Assembly (NCBI RefSeq): GCF_014697105.1
Contig: NZ_JACJRF010000004.1
Span: 1 to 64,000, forward strand
Reading direction: 5' to 3'
DNA from: Anabaena subtropica FACHB-260
Lineage (GTDB): Bacteria > Cyanobacteriota > Cyanobacteriia > Cyanobacteriales > Nostocaceae
Length of the DNA stretch: 64,000 nt
Both the position numbers and the translations under genes were made by a program. This document shows, piece by piece, positions 9,153 through 18,331 of this stretch. The notes beneath the pieces were generated by a model, which saw only the letters and a program-made list of their open reading frames with translations, did not search any database and was not told the origin of the DNA. The number at the start of each line of letters is the position of its first letter. Position 1 is the stretch's first letter.

Positions 9153-9953
9153 ATGCCAGGAAATTGGTCAAATCAGCAGTTTTTAACTTTATTGAGTGAT
9201 TTTGGCGATCGCGATGTGTATGTAGCTGTGATGAAGGGAGTAATTGCCCAAATTAACCCTAAATTGTCGGTGGTAGATTTAACCCATCAGATACCACCAC
9301 AAAACATTGCTGCTGCTAGGTTTAGTTTGATGAATGCTTATCCCTACTTCCCAGAAGGGACTGTACACATAGCAGTGGTAGATCCGGGGGTGGGTAGTAA
9401 AAGACGAGCGATCGCTGTAGAATTTGCTCAAGGTTTCTTAGTTGGGCCAGATAATGGCACATTTAGCGGCGTATTAGCTCAAACTCCAGCCATTGCAGTT
9501 GTTGAGCTAACCAATTCTCGATATTGGCGCACCCCAGAACCTAGCAAAACTTTTCACGGTAGAGATATTTTTGCACCAGTCGCCGCTCATCTCGCCAGTG
9601 GTGTGACTCTCCAACAGCTAGGACATGAAATTGATCCAGCTAGTTTGGTGCAAATGAATCTGAAAAATTGTACCGAAACAAAAACTGGTTGGTTTGGCTG
9701 CATTCAATACATAGATCACTTTGGTAATTTAGTCAGTAATATTCCAGGTAATTACGTACAAAACAAAAGATGGTGTGTACAAGTTAGCGGCTTGATGATT
9801 CCGGGGTGTGATACATACAGTAATGTGAAAGCAGGAGAGGTGGTTGCGCTAGTTGGGAGTCATGGCTGGGTAGAAATTGCCATTAATAGCGGTGATGCAC
9901 ATTCACAGTTACAGCTAAATTTGCAAGACCCCCTGGAAGTCATTAGTTATTAG
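9153..9953 (+). CDS. SAM hydroxide adenosyltransferase (DUF62 family)
   Basis: About 266 residues of the DUF62 / SAM hydrolase family, which splits S-adenosylmethionine with water to adenosine and methionine and is related to SAM-dependent fluorinases and chlorinases. Visible family motifs are LLSDFGDRDVYVAVMKG near the N-terminus, HIAVVDPGVGSKRR, GPDNGTFS, FHGRDIFAPVAAHL and YIDHFGNLVSNI. The loop that fluorinases add near FxxGRDxxAP does not seem present, which favours hydrolase activity. A GTG at 9144 would add three residues; the ATG at 9153 is preferred. Downstream is a DUF2301-like membrane protein. Confidence 0.88.
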   Translation: MPGNWSNQQFLTLLSDFGDRDVYVAVMKGVIAQINPKLSVVDLTHQIPPQNIAAARFSLMNAYPYFPEGTVHIAVVDPGVGSKRRAIAVEFAQGFLVGPDNGTFSGVLAQTPAIAVVELTNSRYWRTPEPSKTFHGRDIFAPVAAHLASGVTLQQLGHEIDPASLVQMNLKNCTETKTGWFGCIQYIDHFGNLVSNIPGNYVQNKRWCVQVSGLMIPGCDTYSNVKAGEVVALVGSHGWVEIAINSGDAHSQLQLNLQDPLEVISY

Positions 9954-10003
9954 ACTAGTAAATAATAGTTGACTGTTGACTAACGACTAAGGACTGACAA
10001 CTA

Positions 10004-10669
10004 ATGACTACATCAACAATATCTGCATCAGAGATTTATCAAGGTCAGTTTGGAGAGTTTACCATCAATCAGAGCGATCGCAATGGTGTGATTATCTACC
10101 GTTCTGGCTTAATGGTAGCCGCCTTGAGCTTTGCCATTGGCAGTGCTTTAGTATTATTCAACCATAATCCTATCGCCATCCAAGCACTGACACCTTTATA
10201 CACCTGCTTTAGCTTGGCACTGGGAGTCAGTTTATGGACGATTCATATTTACCTTGCACCCTTGCACAGACTATTACAAGTTTTTTGGTTAATTGGTAGT
10301 ATTGCGGCGTTTTTTGTCGGACATTCTGATAGCCAACCTTTTGCTGTGACTGTATACAATCAACCTTTAACGATATTGGGAATTGGTTTTACCTTCGCTG
10401 CGTTGACAGGGATTTATTTCAAAGAAGCATTTTGCTTTAATCGTTTAGAAACCAAAGCACTAACCTTTATCGTCCCCTCACTGTTGTTAGGACATTTGCT
10501 GGGCATTTTACCAACTCAATGGGAACAAGTGTTATTGGGAACTTGGGCAATTTTATTTTTAATATTTGCTGTGCGTAAGGTAGTACAAGCAATTCCCCCC
10601 GATATTGGTGATAAATCTGTGTTTGCTTATCTCAAAGAAAAACGCTCAGACAGCACAATTCGTAATTAA
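10004..10669 (+). CDS. DUF2301-type integral membrane protein
   Basis: A 221-residue protein with about six predicted membrane segments between residues 32 and 200, for example LMVAALSFAIGSALVLF, LYTCFSLALGVSLW and FVGHSDSQPF between later helices. The N-terminal QFGEFTINQSDRNGVIIYRSG and overall form match the cyanobacterial/plastid DUF2301 family as I remember it. No function is known. It lies 50 bases after the DUF62 gene and 49 bases before the preferred dprA start, so the three may be one transcript. Confidence 0.75.
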   Translation: MTTSTISASEIYQGQFGEFTINQSDRNGVIIYRSGLMVAALSFAIGSALVLFNHNPIAIQALTPLYTCFSLALGVSLWTIHIYLAPLHRLLQVFWLIGSIAAFFVGHSDSQPFAVTVYNQPLTILGIGFTFAALTGIYFKEAFCFNRLETKALTFIVPSLLLGHLLGILPTQWEQVLLGTWAILFLIFAVRKVVQAIPPDIGDKSVFAYLKEKRSDSTIRN

Positions 10670-10718
10670 AACTGACGAATTTGGGAATACTCAACCCAGT
10701 GGGTGTGAGGATGGAAAA

Positions 10719-11837
10719 GTGGGAGAAGAACGGGCGTATTGGTTAGCTTGGGCGCAAATTTCCGGGGTTGGGCCTGTTTTAGTGCAACGACTACAGCAGC
10801 ATTTCGGCACATTATCAGCCGCTTGGAATGCAAATAAGGCTCAATTGGGAGAAGTTGAGGGCTTTGGTTTACAGACATTAGAAAAAGTGGTGAGACAGCG
10901 ATCGCATCTCAACCCAGAACAGTTATTCATCCAGCACGAAGCAGATAACCCTCATTTCTGGACACCAGCCGATACAGACTATCCCCGTTTATTACTGGAA
11001 ACTCCCAGTCCACCACCCATGTTGTACTACCGTGGTGAAGTAGATTTACAAGAAAATCTAGGAAACAAACCCCTAGTAGGAATTGTCGGGACGCGTCAAC
11101 CATCAGAATATGGTATACGTTGGACTAGGCAAATTAGCACAGCCTTAGCTAAAAACGGCTTCACCGTAGTTTCGGGTATGGCTGAGGGAATCGACACCGT
11201 TAGCCACAGTGCAGCGATGAAAGCCGGTGGAAGGACAATTGCAGTGTTGGGTACGGGTGTAGATGTCGTTTATCCTCCGAAAAATCGGGATTTATACAAA
11301 GAAATTTTGACTTGTGGCTTAGTTGTGAGTGAATATCCTGCGACAACACCACCCGATCGCACTCATTTTCCTCGTCGTAATCGCATCATTGCCGGCTTAA
11401 GCCGCGCTATTTTGGTAATGGAAGCGCCTATCAAATCTGGTGCATTAATTACTGCTACCTATGCGAATGATTTTGGTAGAGATGTTTATGCACTCCCCGG
11501 AAGAATAGATGATCACCCATCCCAAGGTTGTTTAAAGTTACTCAGCCAAGGCGCTTCGCAAATTGTCAGAGAACTAGACGAACTATTAAAAATGTTGGGA
11601 GCAATACCACAACTGGACGTAGTAGATAAATCACCAATACCAGAACAGTTGAGTTTGCCTAGTTTATCACCAGAACTACAACAAGTATTGGATGCGATCG
11701 CCCTTGAAGCCTTACCCTTCGATTTTATTATCCAACAAACAGGCATGAACGCAGGCTCAGTTTCCAGCGCCTTATTACAGTTGGAACTGATGGGTATAAT
11801 TTCCCAACTCCCAGGGATGCGATATCAAAAATGTTAA
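10719..11837 (+). CDS. dprA: DNA processing protein DprA
   Basis: A DprA/Smf protein that protects incoming single-stranded DNA and loads RecA in natural transformation. Near the N-terminus a helix-hairpin-helix-like segment (ISGVGPVLVQRLQQHFG) is followed by the Rossmann-type DprA core with GIVGTRQPSEYG, VVSGMAEGIDTVSHSAAM, AVLGTGVDVVYPPKN and FPRRNRIIAGLS. A winged-helix DML1-like tail closes the protein. The open frame extends back to 10605 inside the previous gene; GTG at 10719 (VGEERAYWLAW) is preferred because it clears that gene and has a GAGG site upstream, giving about 372 residues, the usual length. Confidence 0.92.
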   Translation: MGEERAYWLAWAQISGVGPVLVQRLQQHFGTLSAAWNANKAQLGEVEGFGLQTLEKVVRQRSHLNPEQLFIQHEADNPHFWTPADTDYPRLLLETPSPPPMLYYRGEVDLQENLGNKPLVGIVGTRQPSEYGIRWTRQISTALAKNGFTVVSGMAEGIDTVSHSAAMKAGGRTIAVLGTGVDVVYPPKNRDLYKEILTCGLVVSEYPATTPPDRTHFPRRNRIIAGLSRAILVMEAPIKSGALITATYANDFGRDVYALPGRIDDHPSQGCLKLLSQGASQIVRELDELLKMLGAIPQLDVVDKSPIPEQLSLPSLSPELQQVLDAIALEALPFDFIIQQTGMNAGSVSSALLQLELMGIISQLPGMRYQKC

Positions 11838-12202
11838 CGTTCTCCATATTCCATACCATTAGCCTCGGCGTAACGGTGCATAAAACGCATGAATCGCTCC
11901 CAATGATCATCACGCTCAACTTCAAATTGGCACTCTACCCCCTTTAATTCATCACCTTCATCACCCCCAAAGATAAATCTTGTGGAAGAAGGAGTGACAC
12001 TAATCTCACCTTCCTCATCAGTTAACAATAGAGAATTCAATGATTGTTTAGTAAAACTGGTAAATCCTTCTATGGCTCTGAGTTGATTGAACTGAAACAT
12101 AACGATGCGTTTATCAGTACGGACTTCTCGCCGCAAACTCACATTACTTAGTTCTTCAAAAATCCCTGCAAAAAATTGAATTGTGGGGGTAGTAGATGTC
12201 AT
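11834..12202 (-). CDS. psb28: Photosystem II assembly protein Psb28
   Basis: A 122-residue protein with the Psb28 pattern: PTIQFFAGIFEE at the N-terminus, a central ISVTPSSTRFIFGG, and the signature HWERFMRFMHRYAEANG near the C-terminus. Psb28 binds the RC47 assembly intermediate of photosystem II on the cytoplasmic side and protects the acceptor side during biogenesis. Cyanobacteria can have two copies; the divergent middle makes this more likely a Psb28-2 type, but I cannot settle that. It is convergent with dprA and overlaps its 3' end by 4 bases. Confidence 0.85.
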   Translation of the reverse strand: MTSTTPTIQFFAGIFEELSNVSLRREVRTDKRIVMFQFNQLRAIEGFTSFTKQSLNSLLLTDEEGEISVTPSSTRFIFGGDEGDELKGVECQFEVERDDHWERFMRFMHRYAEANGMEYGER

Positions 12203-12287
12203 AAGCGGATTTTATATTTGATTGTTATAATCCACAATTTACATCAGTTTGTGACCCAGTAAAGACTTGATATATGACACCTGCCAA

Positions 12288-13868
12288 TTATCTAGTTGGT
12301 GGGTAATATGGTGGATTTACTACTGGAGATGGATAACCACCTACATTGTTGGATGTAGGAGGAGCAATAGCTGGATTTATAGGTGTGTTGATTACAGGAG
12401 AAGTCATGGCTGGCGACTGATAACTAGTTGGAGGTAAATTACTAGTCGTATTACTCGGTATAGGCTCACTCTGGCTAAATTGTTGGTACGCAGCACGAGA
12501 AATTGAACTAATGAGTTTTTCGGCACGGGGATCATTATTGGGGCGTTGTACCATGACAGCAACCACATAACGCTTACCTGTGGGAGTATCAATTAAACCC
12601 GCATCTGCCAACATAGTACCAATGTCGCCAGTTTTGTGGTATACTCTTGCACCTGCGCCTAAACCGGAAGGTAGGAGATGATCGCGTTCTGTCTGACGCA
12701 TGATATCGAGGATTTGGTCACGCGATCGCATACTCACTAGATTACCCTGACTCACCATAGCCATCAAATTTCCCAATTCTTTGGGGCTGGTGGTGTTTGT
12801 CCCTTGTAAATCTGGTAGTGGATTGCGAATAACTGTATTTGTTAATCCCCAACTCCGAAAACGCTCGTTGACTGCTTCCATACCTCCGAGTCGAGCAATC
12901 AGCATATTAGTAGCTGTGTTGTCGCTGATGGTAATCATTTTTGTGGCAACTTCCAAAGCAGCATACTGAGTTCCGGCTGGTTTGTATTGAAAATTACCTG
13001 AACCTCCTGCTACCATTTCCCGTTCCATCGTCAGCATCTCATCCAAGCGGATCTTCCCAGCATCGACATCTTGGAAAAACGCAACGAGAATCGGGATTTT
13101 AATTGTACTAGCGGCAGGCCAACTGCTACCAGCATTGATATCTACATAACCCCCTGTATCTAAATCTACTAAAAAGACTCCAGGGGTGAGGTTAGGGTTG
13201 GCTGCTGTTAATTCTTGTACAGCGTTCTTTAAAGGTGTAATTTCTTGAGTTAAATACACACCTGCTACTGAATTACCAGGATTAATTTTTGACTGAGATT
13301 GTCCTGTATTATTACTGCTAGATAGGGTAGAAGCATTAGGAGTAATGCGAGTTGCGGGGTCTAAAACAGACAAGACTGTACCAACGATCGCACCAATACC
13401 AACTCCTACAATTAATAACCGTATAGCATACAAAATGGCTCTAGCCATTGGTTTTAATCGTGTCTTGCGTGATACTCTTCTACCGATTTGAGACATCGGC
13501 TGCTTCTGCACTCTTACTGTTCTAACTTTTACGTTGTTGCGATTTAAAGGGGGAACCTGACCTTTGGCAGTGGGCATGGGTTTGACTACACTAGGCATTA
13601 CCAATCCCTGTTTTGGTTTGCGACCTCCAGCAACGGCAGGAGGAGGCACAACATTATTGGAGGAGCGCGTTATGACTGCTGCTCCTGTAGTAGCACGCTG
13701 CTGGTTCGGAACTTTAGCTTTTTTTGACTCTACTTTTGGAACTTTACGCGATCGCTGGCGGCGGTTGACGGGTTGTCGCCGCGAGAAATCTCTTAGTTTG
13801 TCACTTGACTCTGACACTACTACTCCTTGTGACCCACTCGAATTTTTTCCTGCCGACTCCCGATCCAA
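12288..13868 (-). CDS. Membrane-anchored class A beta-lactamase-like serine hydrolase
   Basis: A 526-residue protein. The first about 145 residues are basic, Pro/Gln-rich and disordered (repeated K/R-rich patches). A membrane anchor follows at about 148-170 (AILYAIRLLIVGVGIGAIVG), then a beta-lactamase-type domain at about 205-465. The active-site motifs are present: STIK (SxxK), SDN in ISDNTATNM and KTG in VYHKTGDIG. The C-terminus is Pro/Ser/Thr/Asn-rich. Such cyanobacterial proteins are predicted periplasmic beta-lactamase/transpeptidase-like enzymes; whether it cleaves beta-lactams or acts on peptidoglycan is not shown. The long basic cytoplasmic tail is unusual for a beta-lactamase. Confidence 0.85.
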   Translation of the reverse strand: MDRESAGKNSSGSQGVVVSESSDKLRDFSRRQPVNRRQRSRKVPKVESKKAKVPNQQRATTGAAVITRSSNNVVPPPAVAGGRKPKQGLVMPSVVKPMPTAKGQVPPLNRNNVKVRTVRVQKQPMSQIGRRVSRKTRLKPMARAILYAIRLLIVGVGIGAIVGTVLSVLDPATRITPNASTLSSSNNTGQSQSKINPGNSVAGVYLTQEITPLKNAVQELTAANPNLTPGVFLVDLDTGGYVDINAGSSWPAASTIKIPILVAFFQDVDAGKIRLDEMLTMEREMVAGGSGNFQYKPAGTQYAALEVATKMITISDNTATNMLIARLGGMEAVNERFRSWGLTNTVIRNPLPDLQGTNTTSPKELGNLMAMVSQGNLVSMRSRDQILDIMRQTERDHLLPSGLGAGARVYHKTGDIGTMLADAGLIDTPTGKRYVVAVMVQRPNNDPRAEKLISSISRAAYQQFSQSEPIPSNTTSNLPPTSYQSPAMTSPVINTPINPAIAPPTSNNVGGYPSPVVNPPYYPPTR

Positions 13869-14088
13869 AACTCACGCCATAGGCAGCTTGAGGCGGAAAT
13901 CATTCTTCTGCAACAGCCGGAAAGCAGGAGATTTCCCACTCCCCATTCTTTACTCCCTACTCCCTGTTTTATCTACTTAGTAACATTTTTGTGTTTAGTT
14001 TAATTCATATTAAATATTTTGGGGAATAGTTGCGTAAATATTAGATAATGAATTATACCAAATTGGGACACAATGTCTCTGGGCATAA

Positions 14089-14820
14089 TTACGAATTACG
14101 CTGATTGTTAATTGCCCATTCTACCTGTCGTAAGATACCGCGAAGCATTCCTATTTCATGAGTTTGCAGGTAGGCACGGTTATATAGTTGGCGAAATTTT
14201 TCCATCCTGCTAATTGCTGTATGAGGATATAAATAACCAATTTTCAGTAATAAAGACTCCAATTCCTGATAGTACGCCTCTACAAAATCTAAAGGTGCTA
14301 ATTCAGTTTCGTTAATGGTTGGAGTTTCAATTGGCGCTGTATTTTGGGCTAGTTCGTAGCAGCAGATACCGACAGATGTAGCCAAATTCAAAGACGTATA
14401 TTCAGGACTGGTGGGAATACGAACAAATCGCTGGGCATAAATTAATTCTTCATTGCTTAAACCCCGGTCTTCTCTGCCAAAAACTAGGGCTGAGGGTTGA
14501 CCTGTTTCTTCTATTAACCAAGGTAAAGCTGTTCTGGGTTGTTCTAGGGCTAAACCCCAATCATTATCACGCCCTGTAGTGGCGATCGCCCGCACACATC
14601 CATGTAAAGCTGCTGGTAAAGTCGGTACTAATACGGCAGATTCTAAAATTTCTTTGGCGTGGACTGCCATTCTCATCGCTTCTTCAGACAGTGGATCACA
14701 TTGAGGATTAACTAATACTAGGTGTTTTAACCCGAAATTTTTCATCACTCTGGCGATCGCACCCACATTTAAAGGGCCAGCTGGTTCTACCAACACAATT
14801 CTTACACCAGCCAATCCCAT
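14089..14820 (-). CDS. TrmH/SpoU-family RNA 2'-O-methyltransferase (TrmJ-like)
   Basis: A 243-residue SPOUT-fold RNA methyltransferase. The three family motifs are visible: motif 1 EPAGPLNVGAIARVMKNFG with the catalytic Asn/Arg, motif 2 ALVFGREDRGLSNEEL, and motif 3 IPTSPEYTSLNLATSVGI with the trefoil-knot SAM pocket. The length and the C-terminal helical tail (ISRMEKFRQLYNRA) fit the TrmJ/LasT group, which methylates tRNA position 32; the exact target is inferred. The gene stands alone with AT-rich flanks. Confidence 0.87.
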   Translation of the reverse strand: MGLAGVRIVLVEPAGPLNVGAIARVMKNFGLKHLVLVNPQCDPLSEEAMRMAVHAKEILESAVLVPTLPAALHGCVRAIATTGRDNDWGLALEQPRTALPWLIEETGQPSALVFGREDRGLSNEELIYAQRFVRIPTSPEYTSLNLATSVGICCYELAQNTAPIETPTINETELAPLDFVEAYYQELESLLLKIGYLYPHTAISRMEKFRQLYNRAYLQTHEIGMLRGILRQVEWAINNQRNS

Positions 14821-14938
14821 TCTTTACCCCCACTATCGAAATAGTCTATAAACTAATTTAATCATCTTACCTTTAGAGAATTACTACTTGAGCTTAGATA
14901 AGGTTCAAACCATCACAAGGTTAAATTCCGATGATCAA

Positions 14939-15520
14939 ATGTATGAATCATTTTACGAATTCATTCGGCAACTTTTGCCTGATTTCAAAATTGACATGAC
15001 CCTTGTTGAACCACTTTTAGAGTTCAAAAAAGTTAATAAAGGTGAATTCTTTTTGCGGGAGGGCGATGTTTGTGAAGTTCTTGGCTTGACGATGAAAGGT
15101 TGTCTGAGAACATTTTTCTTAAAAGACGGAAAAGAGTTCACTTTATTTTTTCACGTCGAACATCAACCACTGGGTGATTACGAGAGCTTCTGCAAACAAA
15201 TACCCGCCTGTTTCTCTTGTGAGGCGATTGAAGATTCTGACGTACTGATTATCAACCATGAGGCATTTGAAGTTTTTGAAGTAAGTCCAGATGGACAAAA
15301 ACTTCTGAGGCTCCATGCTGAAAGTCTTGCGTTTATGCTGCGAGATAAATTGCTGTCTCTTTTTAGGGATACACCTGAACAGCGTTATCTCAAGATAATT
15401 AACACAGAACCCGAACTCTTACGGCGCATTCCTCAATACTACTTAGCATCATATCTGGGAATTGAACCAGAATCTTTGAGCCGATTAAAACGCAGAGTCA
15501 AACAGCAGCAATTTTCTTAA
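14939..15520 (+). CDS. Crp/Fnr-type cyclic-nucleotide-binding-fold regulator
   Basis: About 193 residues from the ATG at 14939; a TTG at 14888 would extend it to 210. It has an N-terminal cNMP-binding beta-barrel (FKKVNKGEFFLREGDVCE, GCLRTFFLKDGKEFTLFF) and a C-terminal helical part ending YYLASYLGIEPESLSRLKRR, a Crp-type HTH that ends right after the recognition helix. This compact form is typical of the Crp/Fnr relatives of Bacteroidota and some cyanobacteria. Phosphate-cassette residues for cAMP are not obvious. It lies 70 bases before a SnoaL-like gene and probably controls it. Confidence 0.8.
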   Translation: MYESFYEFIRQLLPDFKIDMTLVEPLLEFKKVNKGEFFLREGDVCEVLGLTMKGCLRTFFLKDGKEFTLFFHVEHQPLGDYESFCKQIPACFSCEAIEDSDVLIINHEAFEVFEVSPDGQKLLRLHAESLAFMLRDKLLSLFRDTPEQRYLKIINTEPELLRRIPQYYLASYLGIEPESLSRLKRRVKQQQFS

Positions 15521-15590
15521 CCTAAGTCAATGCAACTGAGCAACTAACAAGGTAGATTCGTAACGCAATATTTCAGCATCAAAACCTCTC

Positions 15591-16004
15591 ATGTCATTAG
15601 AAGATAATAAATTTATAGTCCTGCAAGCTTACGAAGCCTTTGATTTAGGAGACATCGAAAAAGGTAAAACATTTGTAGCCTCAGATATTATTGGCTGTGT
15701 GATGGGGAGCCATCAACTTCAAGGGTCTGATGCTTTTTTTGGGTATGCACTGATGATGCGTGCTGCTTTTCCAGATGGTTTCCACACTTTTGTAGATGTG
15801 ATTGCTGAAGGCGATAAGGTTGTTACCCGTGGGACATTCAGTGGAACTCATCAAGGAGAAATTATGGGTATTCCACCGACAGGAAAGCACGTCAAATTTT
15901 CAATCATACATATTGATCATGTCATTGATGGCAAAATTGTAGAACATTGGGGTCAAGGTGACATGATGGCGTTAATGGGGCAATTAGGTGCTGTATCTAA
16001 CTGA
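15591..16004 (+). CDS. SnoaL-like ester cyclase / NTF2-fold protein
   Basis: A 137-residue alpha+beta-barrel protein. Features of the SnoaL-like ester cyclase family are VLQAYEAFDLGDIEK at the N-terminus, AFPDGFHTFVDVIAEGDKVVTRGTFSG in the middle, GIPPTGKHVKFSIIHIDHVIDGKIVEHWG, and DMMALMGQLG at the end. Such proteins are often orphan enzymes without an assigned substrate. It follows the Crp-like regulator on the same strand, a pairing also seen in plain regulator/enzyme two-gene units. Confidence 0.82.
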   Translation: MSLEDNKFIVLQAYEAFDLGDIEKGKTFVASDIIGCVMGSHQLQGSDAFFGYALMMRAAFPDGFHTFVDVIAEGDKVVTRGTFSGTHQGEIMGIPPTGKHVKFSIIHIDHVIDGKIVEHWGQGDMMALMGQLGAVSN

Positions 16005-16147
16005 GCTTTTGGCAGAAACAAAACTTAATTTATTAGGTCAGACGATAAGCACGAAAACCCTAACCAGTAAAAATCGCACTTGTGGCAGGCGACAACTATT
16101 GAACTTCTAGCTTACATTGAAGAAGTTGTGTATATAACCGCACTATC

Positions 16148-17494
16148 ATGAAGGTTTCTAGGCGTTTCGTGCTGTCTGTGTTTCTATCCATCACCGCAGC
16201 AGCCTGTAATCAAACTAGCACCTCATTAGAAAGTTCTCCACCACAAGAAGCGTCTACACCTGCGGCTCAACTAGCACAAAATCCCACAGAAACCAAAAAC
16301 CTCATCCCGACAGAAAAACTTTCACCCACACCTATCCGCATCGACCTAAAAAATTTACCAGCACCTTTTGCTACAGACAGCGCCTCTAAACCACCGCGAG
16401 TTGTATCCATTCCGCAAAAACCAGTGCTAAGAGTTCCAACAGGGTTTACAGTTAACGTTTTTGCCGAAGGTTTGGATGCACCACGTTGGCTGGCTTTAAC
16501 CCCCAGTGGTGATGTATTGGTGACAGAAACCAGGCAAAATAGGATTCGTTTGTTGCGTGATACTAACGGTGATGGGGTAGCTGATGTCCGGCAAACTTTT
16601 GCTAGTGCGGAAAATGGGTTGAATATTCCTTTTGGTATGGCATTTGTCGGCGATTCCTTCTTTTTAGGGAATACGGATGCGGTATTACGGTTTCCCTACA
16701 CTCAAGACCAACAACAACTAACTGGCACTGGTAAAAAAATTGCTGACCTCCCTGGTGGTGGTTACAATCAGCACTGGACTCGTAATGTTATCCCCTCACC
16801 AGATGGGGATAAGGTGTATGTTTCCGTGGGTTCCCGTTCCAATGTGGATGAAGAAGAACCACCAAGGGCTTCTGTACAGGTGATGAATTTAGATGGTTCC
16901 CAAAAGCAGACTTTTGCTTTTGGCTTACGTAACCCAGTCGGTCTTGATTTTCACCCCGTAAGCAAAGAACTTTACACCACCGTGAATGAACGGGATGGAA
17001 TTGGCGATGATTTGGTTCCAGACTACTTTACACGGATTCGGCAAGGGGAATTTTACGGCTGGCCTTATGCTTACTTTACACCCGAAAACCTCGACCCCAG
17101 GCAAAAAGCAGGTGGTAAAAGTAAACGCCCAGATTTAGCAGCCATGACTCGCACCCCAGATGTATTGTTTCAATCTCACTCAGCCGCTTTGGGTTTGCAA
17201 TTTTATGATGGTCAAACTTTTCCCCAAAGATATCGTAACGGTGCGTTTGTAGCATTTCGGGGTTCTTGGAACCGCGATCGCGGTACTGGTTATAAAGTAG
17301 TATTTGTTCCTTTTAATGCCCAAGGACGACCACAAGGACATTATGAAGACTTTCTCACGGGATTTTTACTAGATCCTGCTGGACCCACTACTTGGGGGCG
17401 ACCTGTAGGTTTACTTGTGTTACCCGACGGTAGTCTATTAGTTACAGAGGAAGCGAATAATCGTATTTACCGCATTCAATATACAGGTAAGTAG
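16148..17494 (+). CDS. Sorbosone-dehydrogenase-type PQQ beta-propeller lipoprotein
   Basis: A 448-residue lipoprotein. The signal peptide ends with a lipobox, LSITAAAC (Cys at about residue 20), followed by a Ser/Thr/Pro-rich linker to about 80. The rest is a GSDH/sorbosone-dehydrogenase-type beta-propeller (PGFTVNVFAEGLDAPRWLAL-like start, GGGYNQHWTRNVIPSPDG, FGLRNPVGLDFHP, GEFYGWPYAYF, AFRGSWNRDRGTGYKV). The family oxidises sugars or aldoses with PQQ in characterised members; PQQ supply in this organism is not shown, so activity is uncertain. Probably anchored on the periplasmic side of a membrane. Confidence 0.85.
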   Translation: MKVSRRFVLSVFLSITAAACNQTSTSLESSPPQEASTPAAQLAQNPTETKNLIPTEKLSPTPIRIDLKNLPAPFATDSASKPPRVVSIPQKPVLRVPTGFTVNVFAEGLDAPRWLALTPSGDVLVTETRQNRIRLLRDTNGDGVADVRQTFASAENGLNIPFGMAFVGDSFFLGNTDAVLRFPYTQDQQQLTGTGKKIADLPGGGYNQHWTRNVIPSPDGDKVYVSVGSRSNVDEEEPPRASVQVMNLDGSQKQTFAFGLRNPVGLDFHPVSKELYTTVNERDGIGDDLVPDYFTRIRQGEFYGWPYAYFTPENLDPRQKAGGKSKRPDLAAMTRTPDVLFQSHSAALGLQFYDGQTFPQRYRNGAFVAFRGSWNRDRGTGYKVVFVPFNAQGRPQGHYEDFLTGFLLDPAGPTTWGRPVGLLVLPDGSLLVTEEANNRIYRIQYTGK

Positions 17495-17867
17495 AACGAA
17501 TTGAAAAAACAAACTATGTTAAGTAATGTAAAAATACTAAGATTCGTTTCGTAGTAAGGACTTTAGTCCTTTTTTGTTCGCTGAGCGTCTGTCTACGACA
17601 CGCTATGCGTTGGCGTAGCCTCTCGAAAGAGAACGCAGAGAGAACTAAAGTTCTCACTACAAAACTTTAATTATTTACCCTGTTCTCAGTGGGAATAACA
17701 TCACCGAATATTTTTGTCTCTGTTCACAATTAGATACAATTTATGGCCATAGGGTAAAGTAAGAGCAGGAATCATCACATAAGATTGTGCATCTTGCTAT
17801 TGGTTTTCTCTGGTTTAAGTTGGATTGCTGGAAAACATTAATATTCTTTTAGCTGAGAAATTTAGTT
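17495..17867. other. Intergenic region carrying a MITE-like element
   Basis: 373 bases without a gene. The centre is the inverted-repeat element at 17546-17665; the rest is AT-rich and leads into the cupin gene. Confidence 0.6.
17546..17665. mobile_element. MITE-like element with 22-bp imperfect terminal inverted repeats
   Basis: The left end GTTTCGTAGTAAGGACTTTAGT (first 20 bases suffice to see it) and the reverse complement of the right end match at 19 of 22 positions. The 120-bp element has no reading frame; its interior has GTAGCCTCTCGAAAGAGAACGCAGAG-like palindromic text common in Nostoc intergenic DNA. No clear target-site duplication was found. Confidence 0.6.
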
Positions 17868-18275
17868 ATGACTCAGAGTGAAAATAACGGGCAGTTAGAT
17901 GCCAATGACTCTTCCTCACATTCAGGTTCACGTTACTGGGGTAATGTGGAGGTGATAGAAGAAGGGGAAACCTATAGAATTAGTCGCGTGGAAATCAAGC
18001 CCAGACATGGCATTAAACCCCAAATTCACTATCACCGCAATGAACATTGGGTGGTAGTGTCTGGCGTTGCCAAGGTGACTTGTGATGAACAGGAAGTGTT
18101 GTTAGGTCGTAATCAATCAACTTATGTACCAGCAGCCACTCTACACAAAGTGGAAAATCCAGGTTCTATCCCTCTAGTAATTCTGGAAATTCAGAATGGT
18201 GAATATTTAGGCGAGGATGATACAGAACGTCCCTATGACTTAAATTTGGTCAAGCCTACAACTGAAAATAAGTAA
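17868..18275 (+). CDS. Cupin protein, mannose-6-phosphate isomerase type II-like
   Basis: A 135-residue single-domain cupin. The type II mannose-6-phosphate isomerase C-terminal pattern is visible: WGNVEVIEEGETYRISRVEI, PQIHYHRNEHWVVVSGVAKVT with the metal-binding HxH...E, and YVPAATLHKVENPG with the second-motif His. The nucleotidyltransferase half found in full-length bifunctional enzymes is absent, as is usual for stand-alone cyanobacterial copies. It probably isomerises a phosphosugar or binds a related sugar. Confidence 0.85.
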   Translation: MTQSENNGQLDANDSSSHSGSRYWGNVEVIEEGETYRISRVEIKPRHGIKPQIHYHRNEHWVVVSGVAKVTCDEQEVLLGRNQSTYVPAATLHKVENPGSIPLVILEIQNGEYLGEDDTERPYDLNLVKPTTENK

Positions 18276-18331
18276 AAGGGATTAGGGAGTGCTGAGGTAA
18301 GAGTTATTCATAGTCATTGTTTCTCTTCTCC

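Noticed and set aside
13564-13980. 138-codon plus-strand frame
   Set aside because: Antisense to the N-terminal part of the serine hydrolase and continuing into repeat DNA; no family features.
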